Shown: positions 1 through 7,149 of the stretch, piece after piece
Layout: every line of letters begins with the position of its first letter
Numbering within the stretch: position 1 is the first letter of the stretch
NCBI RefSeq assembly: GCF_006965485.1
Contig: NZ_CP041360.1
Coordinates: 1,364,001 to 1,428,000, forward strand
Source of the DNA: Spirosoma sp. KCTC 42546
Lineage (GTDB): Bacteria; Bacteroidota; Bacteroidia; Cytophagales; Spirosomataceae
Direction of reading: 5' to 3'
DNA length: 64,000 nt
Program-made: the position numbers and the translations under genes
Notes under the pieces: generated by a model
Seen by the model: only the letters and a program-made list of their open reading frames with translations
Told to the model about the DNA's origin: nothing
Databases searched by the model: none

Positions 1-2
1 CA

Positions 3-185
3 CAGGCCTCCAAAGCATTACCCGATCTAAATGCGGTTGTCGCTTTCCCCACCACTATTTTCATCGACAAAAAAGGACAGGTGCGCCACATTCACACGGG
101 TTTCTCCGGCCCCGGCACCGGTAAATACTACGACCAATACATAGAAGAATTCAACCGGCTGGTGGATAAGCTGGTGGCGGAGTAA
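3..185 (+). CDS. C-terminal end of a thioredoxin-like (TlpA/AhpC-TSA type) protein, partial
   Basis: The open frame enters from the left edge and ends in TAA at 183-185, giving 60 visible residues. The segment VAFPTTIFIDKKGQVRHIHT is the typical second half of a TlpA/ResA-type thioredoxin fold: cis-Pro before the strand TTIFID, then a charged turn and a strand. The helix near the end, FNRLVDKLVAE, also fits. The CxxC active site and any signal peptide lie outside the window, so redox activity cannot be judged. In Bacteroidota such proteins are usually periplasmic thiol-disulfide proteins. Confidence 0.7.
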   Translation, partial: QASKALPDLNAVVAFPTTIFIDKKGQVRHIHTGFSGPGTGKYYDQYIEEFNRLVDKLVAE

Positions 186-190
186 GTCAG

Positions 191-298
191 AACCGGGATT
201 TTTATGATTTTATTGACTGACTATGATTTTATTAGTCCATTCGACCTTGCCGAAATACAAAATCACAGTCGGTCAGTGAAATCACAAAAATCCCGGTT
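191..298. repeat. Long imperfect inverted repeat behind the thioredoxin-like gene
   Basis: The 20-base arm at 191-210 (starts AACCGGGATTTTTATG) pairs with 279-298 (ends CAAAAATCCCGGTT). An inner pair, 211-230 and about 259-275, continues the stem imperfectly. It sits between the stop at 185 and the regulator at 381. It may act as a terminator or mRNA 3' end, and it belongs to the window-wide set of intergenic palindromes. Confidence 0.7.
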
Positions 299-308
299 CA
301 GATAATTG

Positions 309-322
309 GTATGCACGCATAC
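309..322. promoter_or_regulatory. Candidate MarR operator palindrome
   Basis: GTATGCACGCATAC has perfect 6-base arms around a 2-base centre and lies about 60 bases upstream of the MarR start at 381. A second short inverted repeat, GTCCTG at 352-357 and CAGGAC at 365-370, lies closer to the start. MarR proteins commonly bind such palindromes at their own promoters. The assignment is inferred from position and symmetry. Confidence 0.45.
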
Positions 323-380
323 TATTTTTTGTGAAAAAGTGGTAGATTTACGTCCTGATGAGAACAGGACGACATCGATC

Positions 381-851
381 ATGAAAAAGGAGAAAACGGT
401 TGATTTTCACATAAAATGGGGTTGGCATGCCATTTCGCGCATGTATAACGCCTATGCAGCCCGCTTCGACATCACGATGGCGATCGGCTATGTGCTGCTT
501 AATATTGATCTGGAAGAAGGAACCCCGGCCACCAAAATTGGGCCGCTACTGGGAATGGAGCCCCGTTCGTTGGTCAGAATGCTGAAAAATCTGGAAGAGC
601 GCGGCCTGATTCGGCGGGAAGTTGACGGGAACGACAAGCGCTTTGTTCGGATCTACCTGACCGAAGAAGGACGTGCCAAACGCGAGATGGCCCGCGATGG
701 CGTTATTCAATTCAACAACATGATTCGGGAGCGAATTCCGCTCGATAAACTGGTTGTCTTTCTGGACGTAATGAAAGAGATAAACCGGATGGTTGAAGAA
801 GAAAACGCCCGCATCAAAGCCACTGAACCAGAAGAGCTGCCACTAGATTAA
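381..851 (+). CDS. MarR family transcriptional regulator
   Basis: A 156-residue winged-helix regulator. The DNA-binding core spans roughly residues 45-110 and includes GTPATKIGPLLGMEPRSLVR followed by the wing REVDGNDKRFVRIYLTEEGR, whose DxR and LTxxG pattern is typical of MarR. The frame is open back to a TTG at 306, but the ATG at 381 (MKKEKTVDF) gives a normal family length and leaves the 309-322 palindrome as upstream DNA. The next gene on the same strand, 70 bases away, is a fatty-acid beta-oxidation fusion enzyme. A MarR gene next to these enzymes is a familiar Bacteroidota arrangement, so it likely controls fatty-acid degradation, perhaps sensing an acyl-CoA. The ligand is inference. 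Confidence 0.85.
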   Translation: MKKEKTVDFHIKWGWHAISRMYNAYAARFDITMAIGYVLLNIDLEEGTPATKIGPLLGMEPRSLVRMLKNLEERGLIRREVDGNDKRFVRIYLTEEGRAKREMARDGVIQFNNMIRERIPLDKLVVFLDVMKEINRMVEEENARIKATEPEELPLD

Positions 852-920
852 TTCAAATAAATTGGACTACAACTGTCCAGTTGTATCATCCATCTTCCAA
901 TTACCGAGTCAAACTAAACC

Positions 921-3386
921 ATGGAAGCTACCTTAGAAAAACCCAGATCGGATGGGCGCCCCCCTCAAACCAAAAACCGTACGATTCGGCGCGTGGCTGT
1001 GCTGGGGTCAGGCATTATGGGTTCGCGTATTGCGGCTCACTTCGCCAACATCGGTGTCGATGTACTCTTGTTAGACATCGTACCGAGAGAACCCAACGAG
1101 CTCGAACAGGCTAAAGGCTTAACAACGGCTAGTCCGCTGGTTCGAAATCGGATTGTTACGGATGCGTTCCAGACGATGCTGAAAGCCAGTCCAGCTTCAC
1201 TGTACAGCCCTAAATTCGCCGACCGTATTAAACTGGGGAATTTCGATGATAACCTGAAAGACATTGCCACTTTCGACTGGATAATTGAGGTTGTGGTCGA
1301 ACGCTTGGATATAAAACGGTCTGTTTACGAGCGTGTTGAGCAGTTTCGTAAGCCTGGTACGCTGATCACCTCAAATACATCAGGTATACCCATGCACCTG
1401 CTGGCTGAAGGGCGTAGCGAAGACTTCCGTCGGAATTTCTGCGGAACGCACTTCTTCAATCCGCCACGTTACCTGCGTTTACTTGAAATCATTCCCGGCC
1501 CCGATACCGATCCTGCCGTTATTGATTTCCTGATGAACTACGGCGATTTGTACCTGGGCAAAACGACCGTTTTGTGCAAAGACACGCCCGGTTTCATTGC
1601 TAACCGACTCGGTATTCAGTCGCTGATCCAAACCATCCGGGTGGCCGAAAATCTGGGATTGACCGTAGAAGAAGTAGACAAACTTACGGGTCCTGTCGTG
1701 GGCCGTCCGAAGTCGGGAACGTTCCGATTGTCGGATGTGGTGGGCTTGGATACGACGGCCAATGTGGCGGGGAATCTGGTTAAAATGGAGCACGACGAGT
1801 CCCGTGCCTCGTTTGAGTTGCCCGCTTCGGTGCAGAAGTTGATGGAAAACAAATGGCTCGGCGATAAAACCGGCCAGGGTTATTACAAGAAGACAAAGGA
1901 CGAGAAAGGCCAAACCCAGATTCTGGCGCTCGACCTGAAAACCTACGAATACAAGCCTTCTGGAAAGGGAACGGGGGCGGCCATCCGCTTTGCGACGCTG
2001 GAAAGTACGAAGGCCATAGATAACCTCAAAAAGCGTTTTCCGGTATTGATCGCTGGTAAAGACAAAGCAGGTGAGTTTTATCGACAAACCTTTGCCGATG
2101 GGTTCCGGTATGCCACTTATCGTATTCCCGAAATTTCGGACGAGCTCTATCGGATCGATGCGGCCATTACCGCTGGTTTCGGCTGGCAATTGGGCTTATT
2201 TGAAACCTGGGATGCCATTGGCGTTAAGAAAGGAGTTGAACTGATTGAATCGTTCGGCCAGAAACCCGCGCAGTGGGTGTACGACATGCTCGACGCGGGC
2301 TTCGATCAATTCTATAAAGTTGAAAACGGCAAACGTAAATATTACGATATTCCAACGAAAAGCTACAAGGTTATTCCGGGTGTGGAAACGTTTACCATTC
2401 TGGAAAACCTCAGCAATAATATCGTCTGGAAAAATTCGGGTGCCAATATCGTTGACCTCGGCGATGGTATCCTGAACGTGGAATTTCGGAGCAAAATGAA
2501 CACTTTCGGACAGGAAGTTTCCGAAGCCTTGAACAAAGGTATTGCATTGGCAGAGAAGGACTTCCGGGGACTGGTTGTGGGTAATGACTCAACCGAAGCG
2601 TTCTCAGCCGGTGCCAATCTGGCCATGCTGTTCATGTTTGCCGTTGAGCAGGAGTTCGACGAAGTGAACCTGATGATTGCGCAGTTCCAGAAACTGATTG
2701 CGCGTATTCGATACTCATCTGTTCCCGTTATCGTAGCTCCGCATACCCTAACACTCGGTGGTGGTTGCGAAGCCGTTCTTCATGCCGACCGTGTTGTTGC
2801 CCATGCCGAAAGCTATATTGGATTAGTGGAAGTAGGCGTTGGTCTGATTCCGGCTGGTGGCGGTACAAAAGAAATGGCCGCTCGTGCATCGGATCTGTAC
2901 CAAACCGGCGATCCCGAGTTGAATATCCTGCAAAACGTGTTCATGAATATCGCTACAGCGAAGGTGTCAACGTCGGCACAGGAAGCCCGCGAAATGAACT
3001 ACCTCCGCGCAACCGACCAGATTGTACTGAACCGTAGCCGCCTGCTCGCCGAAGCTAAACAAGCGGCTATCGAACTGGCCGACAATGGTTACACGCAACC
3101 CAAGCCACGCACCGATATTAAAGTGCAGGGTAAAACGGGTATTGCGTTGTTCCGGGCGGGTGTTACGGCCATGCATATGGGCCGCTACATTTCAGATCAC
3201 GACCGAAAAATTGCCGATAAATTGGCCTACGTTATTTGCGGTGGCGATTTAAGCAGTCCACAAAATGTCTCGGAGCAATACCTGCTCGATCTGGAACGGG
3301 AGGCCTTCCTGTCCCTGACCGGCGAAAAGAAAACGCTGGAGCGGATTCAGAGCCTGCTGACAGGCGGTAAGGCATTGCGGAATTAA
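921..3386 (+). CDS. 3-hydroxyacyl-CoA dehydrogenase / enoyl-CoA hydratase fusion (FadN/FadB-like)
   Basis: This 821-residue cytoplasmic enzyme should hydrate enoyl-CoA and oxidise 3-hydroxyacyl-CoA in beta-oxidation. The N-terminal Rossmann domain carries GSGIMGSRIAAHFANIG near residue 30, then the dehydrogenase signature CGTHFFNPPRYLRLLEIIPG and KDTPGFIANR. The crotonase domain is C-terminal (about 500-720), with oxyanion glycines in FSAGANLAML and both acidic residues present in GGGCEAVLHAD and VEVGVGLIPAGGG. This order, dehydrogenase first, matches Bacillus FadN rather than E. coli FadB. It follows the MarR gene by 70 bases. The thiolase and acyl-CoA dehydrogenase genes that normally follow are absent here: two palindromes come next. 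Confidence 0.92.
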   Translation: MEATLEKPRSDGRPPQTKNRTIRRVAVLGSGIMGSRIAAHFANIGVDVLLLDIVPREPNELEQAKGLTTASPLVRNRIVTDAFQTMLKASPASLYSPKFADRIKLGNFDDNLKDIATFDWIIEVVVERLDIKRSVYERVEQFRKPGTLITSNTSGIPMHLLAEGRSEDFRRNFCGTHFFNPPRYLRLLEIIPGPDTDPAVIDFLMNYGDLYLGKTTVLCKDTPGFIANRLGIQSLIQTIRVAENLGLTVEEVDKLTGPVVGRPKSGTFRLSDVVGLDTTANVAGNLVKMEHDESRASFELPASVQKLMENKWLGDKTGQGYYKKTKDEKGQTQILALDLKTYEYKPSGKGTGAAIRFATLESTKAIDNLKKRFPVLIAGKDKAGEFYRQTFADGFRYATYRIPEISDELYRIDAAITAGFGWQLGLFETWDAIGVKKGVELIESFGQKPAQWVYDMLDAGFDQFYKVENGKRKYYDIPTKSYKVIPGVETFTILENLSNNIVWKNSGANIVDLGDGILNVEFRSKMNTFGQEVSEALNKGIALAEKDFRGLVVGNDSTEAFSAGANLAMLFMFAVEQEFDEVNLMIAQFQKLIARIRYSSVPVIVAPHTLTLGGGCEAVLHADRVVAHAESYIGLVEVGVGLIPAGGGTKEMAARASDLYQTGDPELNILQNVFMNIATAKVSTSAQEAREMNYLRATDQIVLNRSRLLAEAKQAAIELADNGYTQPKPRTDIKVQGKTGIALFRAGVTAMHMGRYISDHDRKIADKLAYVICGGDLSSPQNVSEQYLLDLEREAFLSLTGEKKTLERIQSLLTGGKALRN

Positions 3387-3395
3387 ACTTTTTTA

Positions 3396-3512
3396 GTTAA
3401 CCACAGAGGCACAGAGAACACAGAGTTTTTAAATCATTTCTCTGTGCCTCTGTAGTTACACAAAAGACTACATTAGCAGATACGGAATTTGCTGGTGTAG
3501 TCTTTTGTGTAA
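3396..3512. repeat. Two tandem stem-loops behind the beta-oxidation gene
   Basis: The first stem pairs 3396-3416 (contains CCACAGAGGCACAGAGA) with 3440-3457. The second pairs 3456-3478 (TTACACAAAAGACTACA...) with 3490-3512 (...TGTAGTCTTTTGTGTAA). The two stems share the bases around 3456, so the downstream arm of one runs into the upstream arm of the next. Together they fill the 153-base gap before the methyltransferase. A terminator role is inferred. Confidence 0.75.
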
Positions 3513-3539
3513 GTTGTTCGTCGTAAATCACGCAATACC

Positions 3540-4082
3540 ATGACATCAGCACAGGCTTCTGATCTACTGCGGAATAACTATATAGAGACAGGAAGTAAAA
3601 CGAGTTGGGCTGATTTGGGAGCTGGTAGTGGTACCTTTACACTTGCTCTGGCGGGTTTGCTACAGCCTGGCAGTACGATCTATGCCATTGATACCAACAA
3701 AGATGCCCTAAAGGCTATTCCGGCTGTGTACAATCAGGTAAAGATTGAAACGCATGTGGTTAATTTTCTGGATGATGAACTCCCATTTCAGCAAATCAAT
3801 GGATTCCTAATGGCTAACTCACTCCATTATGTTTTAAACCAGACGGCCTTTCTGGAAAAAATGAGTCAGTATGTAACAAAAACGAGTTATTTACTGATTG
3901 TCGAGTATGACACCGATCGCCCTCAAGTACCCTGGGTTCCCTATCCACTCAGCTATAATTCCCTCCGCAATCTGGTTGAACGCCTTGGTTATCAGAGTTT
4001 CTTTAAGCTACAGGAACAACCGTCTAGGTATGGGCAAGCGAACCTATATTCTGCTCTCGCAGTCCGAAACTCGGTCGGCTAA
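3540..4082 (+). CDS. Class I SAM-dependent methyltransferase
   Basis: A small 180-residue methyltransferase. Motif I, WADLGAGSGTFTLALA, lies near residues 24-40, followed by the acidic motif II strand IYAIDTNKDAL and a motif IV-like segment NGFLMANSLHYVL. No substrate-specific domain is visible, so the methyl acceptor is unknown. The ATG at 3540 lies shortly after the second stem-loop, which suggests its own promoter. The protein ends normally after the fold and shows no sign of truncation. The N-terminus is short for the family, so cap residues may be minimal. Confidence 0.8.
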   Translation: MTSAQASDLLRNNYIETGSKTSWADLGAGSGTFTLALAGLLQPGSTIYAIDTNKDALKAIPAVYNQVKIETHVVNFLDDELPFQQINGFLMANSLHYVLNQTAFLEKMSQYVTKTSYLLIVEYDTDRPQVPWVPYPLSYNSLRNLVERLGYQSFFKLQEQPSRYGQANLYSALAVRNSVG

Positions 4083-4273
4083 AATTGGATTCATTTCATA
4101 TAACCCCTTTAATGGAACTGGCTTTATAATGCATAAAATATAACTATTCTTCTTTTGCAATTAGATTAACCACCGCTTAATATATTTTCAGGGGCTTAAG
4201 TAGCTGAGTAGGGAGCATTCTATGTAACTTTTCAGTTAAAATACCTAACCCAGGGGTGTTAATCTAAACTATT

Positions 4274-4825
4274 ATGACTGATTCAATAAGCGATGAGGAG
4301 ATGATTCGTCAGTACCTTTCTGGTCAGCCCAGTCACTGTTTCGAGACGCTTTACAATCGCTACGTTAATAAGGTTTATCGTCGATGTCTATCGATGACGA
4401 AAGACCCGTTGAAAGCTGAAGATTTTACGCATGACATTTTTTTAAAGGTATTTAACCGATTAGAGGCTTTTCAGGAACGGTCAAGTTTTTCGACCTGGTT
4501 ATATGCCATTTCCTATAACTACTGCTCTGATCAGATTCGCGTAGCCAAACGCACTAATTTTATCCCGATTGAGGAGGAACTTAATCAGAGTATTCCTGAG
4601 CCTGAAGAGACCCAGCTACATGAAGAAACACTTCAATTGATTAACCATATACTGGCAAAACTTGCTCCTAATGAACGGGCTCTTTTACAGCTTAAGTATG
4701 AAGAGGAGTTAAGTATTAATGAAATTGCCGAACGCTATAATCTCAACCCAAGTACGGTTAAAATGAGGCTGAAACGAAGTCGAGATAAAATACAGCGCCT
4801 ATATTCGCAACTATACAACCGGTAA
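4274..4825 (+). CDS. RNA polymerase sigma factor, ECF (sigma-70) family
   Basis: The 183-residue protein has region 2 at about 15-85 (FETLYNRYVNKVYRRCLSM, then DFTHDIFLKVFNRL and FSTWLYAISYNYCSDQIR). Region 4 lies at about 125-175, with LAPNERALLQLKYEEELSIN and the helix-turn-helix NEIAERYNLNPSTVKMRLKR. Region 3 is absent, as expected for ECF factors. No anti-sigma factor or FecR-like gene is adjacent: the neighbour is a convergent acetoacetyl-CoA synthetase behind a terminator. Its regulon and control are therefore unknown. Related Bacteroidota ECF factors often work without a linked anti-sigma gene. Confidence 0.9.
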   Translation: MTDSISDEEMIRQYLSGQPSHCFETLYNRYVNKVYRRCLSMTKDPLKAEDFTHDIFLKVFNRLEAFQERSSFSTWLYAISYNYCSDQIRVAKRTNFIPIEEELNQSIPEPEETQLHEETLQLINHILAKLAPNERALLQLKYEEELSINEIAERYNLNPSTVKMRLKRSRDKIQRLYSQLYNR

Positions 4826-4833
4826 GGATTTAC

Positions 4834-4879
4834 AACTAAATAAGGTCCATCTAACTCAATAGGTGGACCTTATTTAGTT
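4834..4879. terminator. Bidirectional terminator between sigma factor and acetoacetyl-CoA synthetase
   Basis: The arms 4834-4852 (AACTAAATAAGGTCCATCT) and 4861-4879 pair over 19 bases with one mismatch and an 8-base loop. A/T runs at both outer ends suit termination in either direction between two convergent genes. Confidence 0.8.
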
Positions 4880-4905
4880 CCGCTGTTGGAAGTGCTGAAA
4901 TCAAC

Positions 4906-6903
4906 TTACTTAATGAACTCGGCAAATTGCGTTAAGGCAGCTGGATTACGAAGCGTATCCTTGCTGGTTGCCAATGATATATCCATACCTGCCAGAATTT
5001 TTCTGACGGATGATTCAAGCTTCTTCCCGCTAATTGTATAGGGTACTTCCGAAATGGCATAAACAGCGTCGGGTACGTGATGGGCGCTCAATTGGGTTTG
5101 TAGGGTATGTTTAATACGAGTAACCAGCTCGTCGGTCAGTGAGAAGCCAGTTTGCATAACTACAAACAGGGGCATAAAATATGACCCGCCCGGTTGCTCC
5201 AACCCTACCACTAAGCTATCTGCAATTTCGGTCAGACCTTCAACCGCATTATAAATTTCACTGGTGCCAATGCGCAAGCCGGTACGATCCAGCGTTGCAC
5301 CAGAACGCCCATGAATAACAATGCCGTTCCGCTCTGTAATTCGTATGTAATCGCCAGACCACCAAAAGCCGGGGTATTCATCAAAATAACTCTTGCGGTA
5401 TTGCGTGTTTGAAGGATCGTTCCAGAAATAAACAGGCATAGAGGGAATGGGCTCCAGAACAACCATTTCACCTAATTTTCCCCGTACCGGTTTTGCCTCT
5501 TCATCAAACGCTTCGACTTTGCAGCCCAACCATCGGCACTGGATTTCGCCTTCGTAAACAGGCAGGAGTGGATTGCTTCCAACAAAACTGCTGCAAATAT
5601 CAGTAGCTCCACTGAGTGCCGTGAGCCAGACCGTTGGTTTGACCGACTCATAAATCCATTGAAAACCCTCTGGCGGTAGAGACGACTCAGTTGAGCTGAT
5701 AGTTCGGAGATGAGTCAGTTTGGCTGTATCGATAGGTTTCAATCCGGCTCGCAGACAAGCCATATAATAAGCTGCTCCGTTGCCAAAATGATTGATTCGG
5801 GCGTCGTCGGCTAGTTTCCAGAGCGCATTCAAATCCGGATAACCAGCTGCGCCATCGTAGAGAACGGGGGTAGCGCCAACCAGCATAGCACCAACGGCAA
5901 AATTCCACATCATCCAGCTTGTATTGGAATGCCAGAAATAGCGATCGCCCATGCGTACATCCTGATGCAGCGCCAGCGCTTTCAGATGCTCAAGCAGACA
6001 ACCGCCTACACTATGGGTAATGGCTTTAGGCTTGCCCGTTGTACCCGATGAATACAGAACCCAGATTGGATGATGAAAAGGAACGGGTTCAAATAGTAAT
6101 TCGTCTGGTGTTTCTAGGGTTAGAATATCAGCCCAGAGACTGGTTTTAACCGGTTTTTTCTCGACAAATTTACCATCAGGATTTAAGTAGGGTACCCAAA
6201 TTAGGTGCTGAAGGGTAGGTAAACGACTACATAATTCACTGATCGTGCCCGTTTTGTCAATGTCGAAGCCATTATGAACATACCCATCAGCGGCTAGCAA
6301 GACTTTTGGCGATAGTTGACGGAACCGGTCTAAGGCCCCATCTGTACTAAAATCAGGGGAGCAGCTTGACCAGACGGCGCCGATGCTGGTTGTCGCCAGA
6401 AAGGCAACAACGGCTTCCGGAATGTTCGGTAACATAGCCACCACCCTGTCGCCCACACCAATACCCTGTTGCCGAAAGTACGTTGCCAGAGCCAAAACCT
6501 GCTGTTCCAGACTCTCCCAGGATACTGCTAGTAGTGGCTGCCGTTCCGAAGCAAACAGTAAGGCAGGAGATTTGTCGCCACGGCCCTGGGTGGGTTTGTG
6601 CCGGAAAATGTGTTCGGCATAATTGAGTGTAGCACCCGAGAACCATTCCGTGCCAATCATATCTTCCCGATTAGGCCTGAAAATTACCTGACCATAAGGC
6701 GTATGACTTTGTACATCGAAAAATTGCCAGATACTTTCCCAGAAATCTTCCAGGTCTGTTACCGACCAATCCCACAGGTCGTCATAATCCCGGAAATACA
6801 AACCTTTCTTTATAAATAGCCAGTCCATATACCGTTTCATAAGAGACTGTGCAGTAGTCCGGCGGTCGGGTGCATAAAGCGGTGTTCGTGTTGGATGGGA
6901 CAT
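4906..6903 (-). CDS. Acetoacetate-CoA ligase (acetoacetyl-CoA synthetase)
   Basis: A 665-residue ANL-superfamily enzyme that activates acetoacetate with ATP and CoA in ketone-body or polyhydroxybutyrate-related metabolism. The N-terminal part (W..WSVTDLEDFWESIWQFFDV, and the TEWFSGATLNYAEHIF segment) is characteristic of acetoacetyl-CoA and acetyl-CoA synthetases. The P-loop-like A3 motif YSSGTTGKPKAITHS is near residue 275. The motifs WWSGDYIRITERNG and the C-terminal lysine region PYTISGKKLESSVRKIL are present. The ATG at 6903 is preferred over a TTG at 6918 because family members start near here. It is transcribed convergently with the sigma factor and divergently from the pseudouridine synthase. 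Confidence 0.9.
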   Translation of the reverse strand: MSHPTRTPLYAPDRRTTAQSLMKRYMDWLFIKKGLYFRDYDDLWDWSVTDLEDFWESIWQFFDVQSHTPYGQVIFRPNREDMIGTEWFSGATLNYAEHIFRHKPTQGRGDKSPALLFASERQPLLAVSWESLEQQVLALATYFRQQGIGVGDRVVAMLPNIPEAVVAFLATTSIGAVWSSCSPDFSTDGALDRFRQLSPKVLLAADGYVHNGFDIDKTGTISELCSRLPTLQHLIWVPYLNPDGKFVEKKPVKTSLWADILTLETPDELLFEPVPFHHPIWVLYSSGTTGKPKAITHSVGGCLLEHLKALALHQDVRMGDRYFWHSNTSWMMWNFAVGAMLVGATPVLYDGAAGYPDLNALWKLADDARINHFGNGAAYYMACLRAGLKPIDTAKLTHLRTISSTESSLPPEGFQWIYESVKPTVWLTALSGATDICSSFVGSNPLLPVYEGEIQCRWLGCKVEAFDEEAKPVRGKLGEMVVLEPIPSMPVYFWNDPSNTQYRKSYFDEYPGFWWSGDYIRITERNGIVIHGRSGATLDRTGLRIGTSEIYNAVEGLTEIADSLVVGLEQPGGSYFMPLFVVMQTGFSLTDELVTRIKHTLQTQLSAHHVPDAVYAISEVPYTISGKKLESSVRKILAGMDISLATSKDTLRNPAALTQFAEFIK

Positions 6904-7056
6904 AAAGGAAGAAGTCAATAATCCATAGTCGATAGTGAGCTGTTTTCAAACTGCGACTTTACGTATTGACTAACGTCCGACAACGATCATGGATTGTTTT
7001 TCCGATAAAAAGCGTTTGGAGAAAACGGGGTATAGCCGGGTTATCTTGAAAACCCC

Positions 7057-7064
7057 TACCTTTG
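7057..7064 (+). promoter_or_regulatory. Bacteroidota -7 box (TACCTTTG) before the pseudouridine synthase gene
   Basis: TACCTTTG matches the TAnnTTTG -7 element of Bacteroidota sigma-A promoters and lies 86 bases upstream of the start at 7150. No clear -33 TTTG element was found at the ideal spacing, so the call rests on the -7 box and position. Confidence 0.5.
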
Positions 7065-7149
7065 TAGCCCATTTTGCACTTGCCCCAATAAGGATGCTGA
7101 TTGTCAGCATTATTTATACATACAAACAGACGATTTACTGTACTTTTCC

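Noticed and set aside
306..380. Extension of the first MarR frame to a TTG at 306
   Set aside because: It would cover the operator palindrome and add residues outside the family. The ATG at 381 is better.
1479..2189. 236-codon minus-strand frame opposite the beta-oxidation fusion gene
   Set aside because: It is a shadow of a gene with strong family motifs on the plus strand; no motif or signal of its own.
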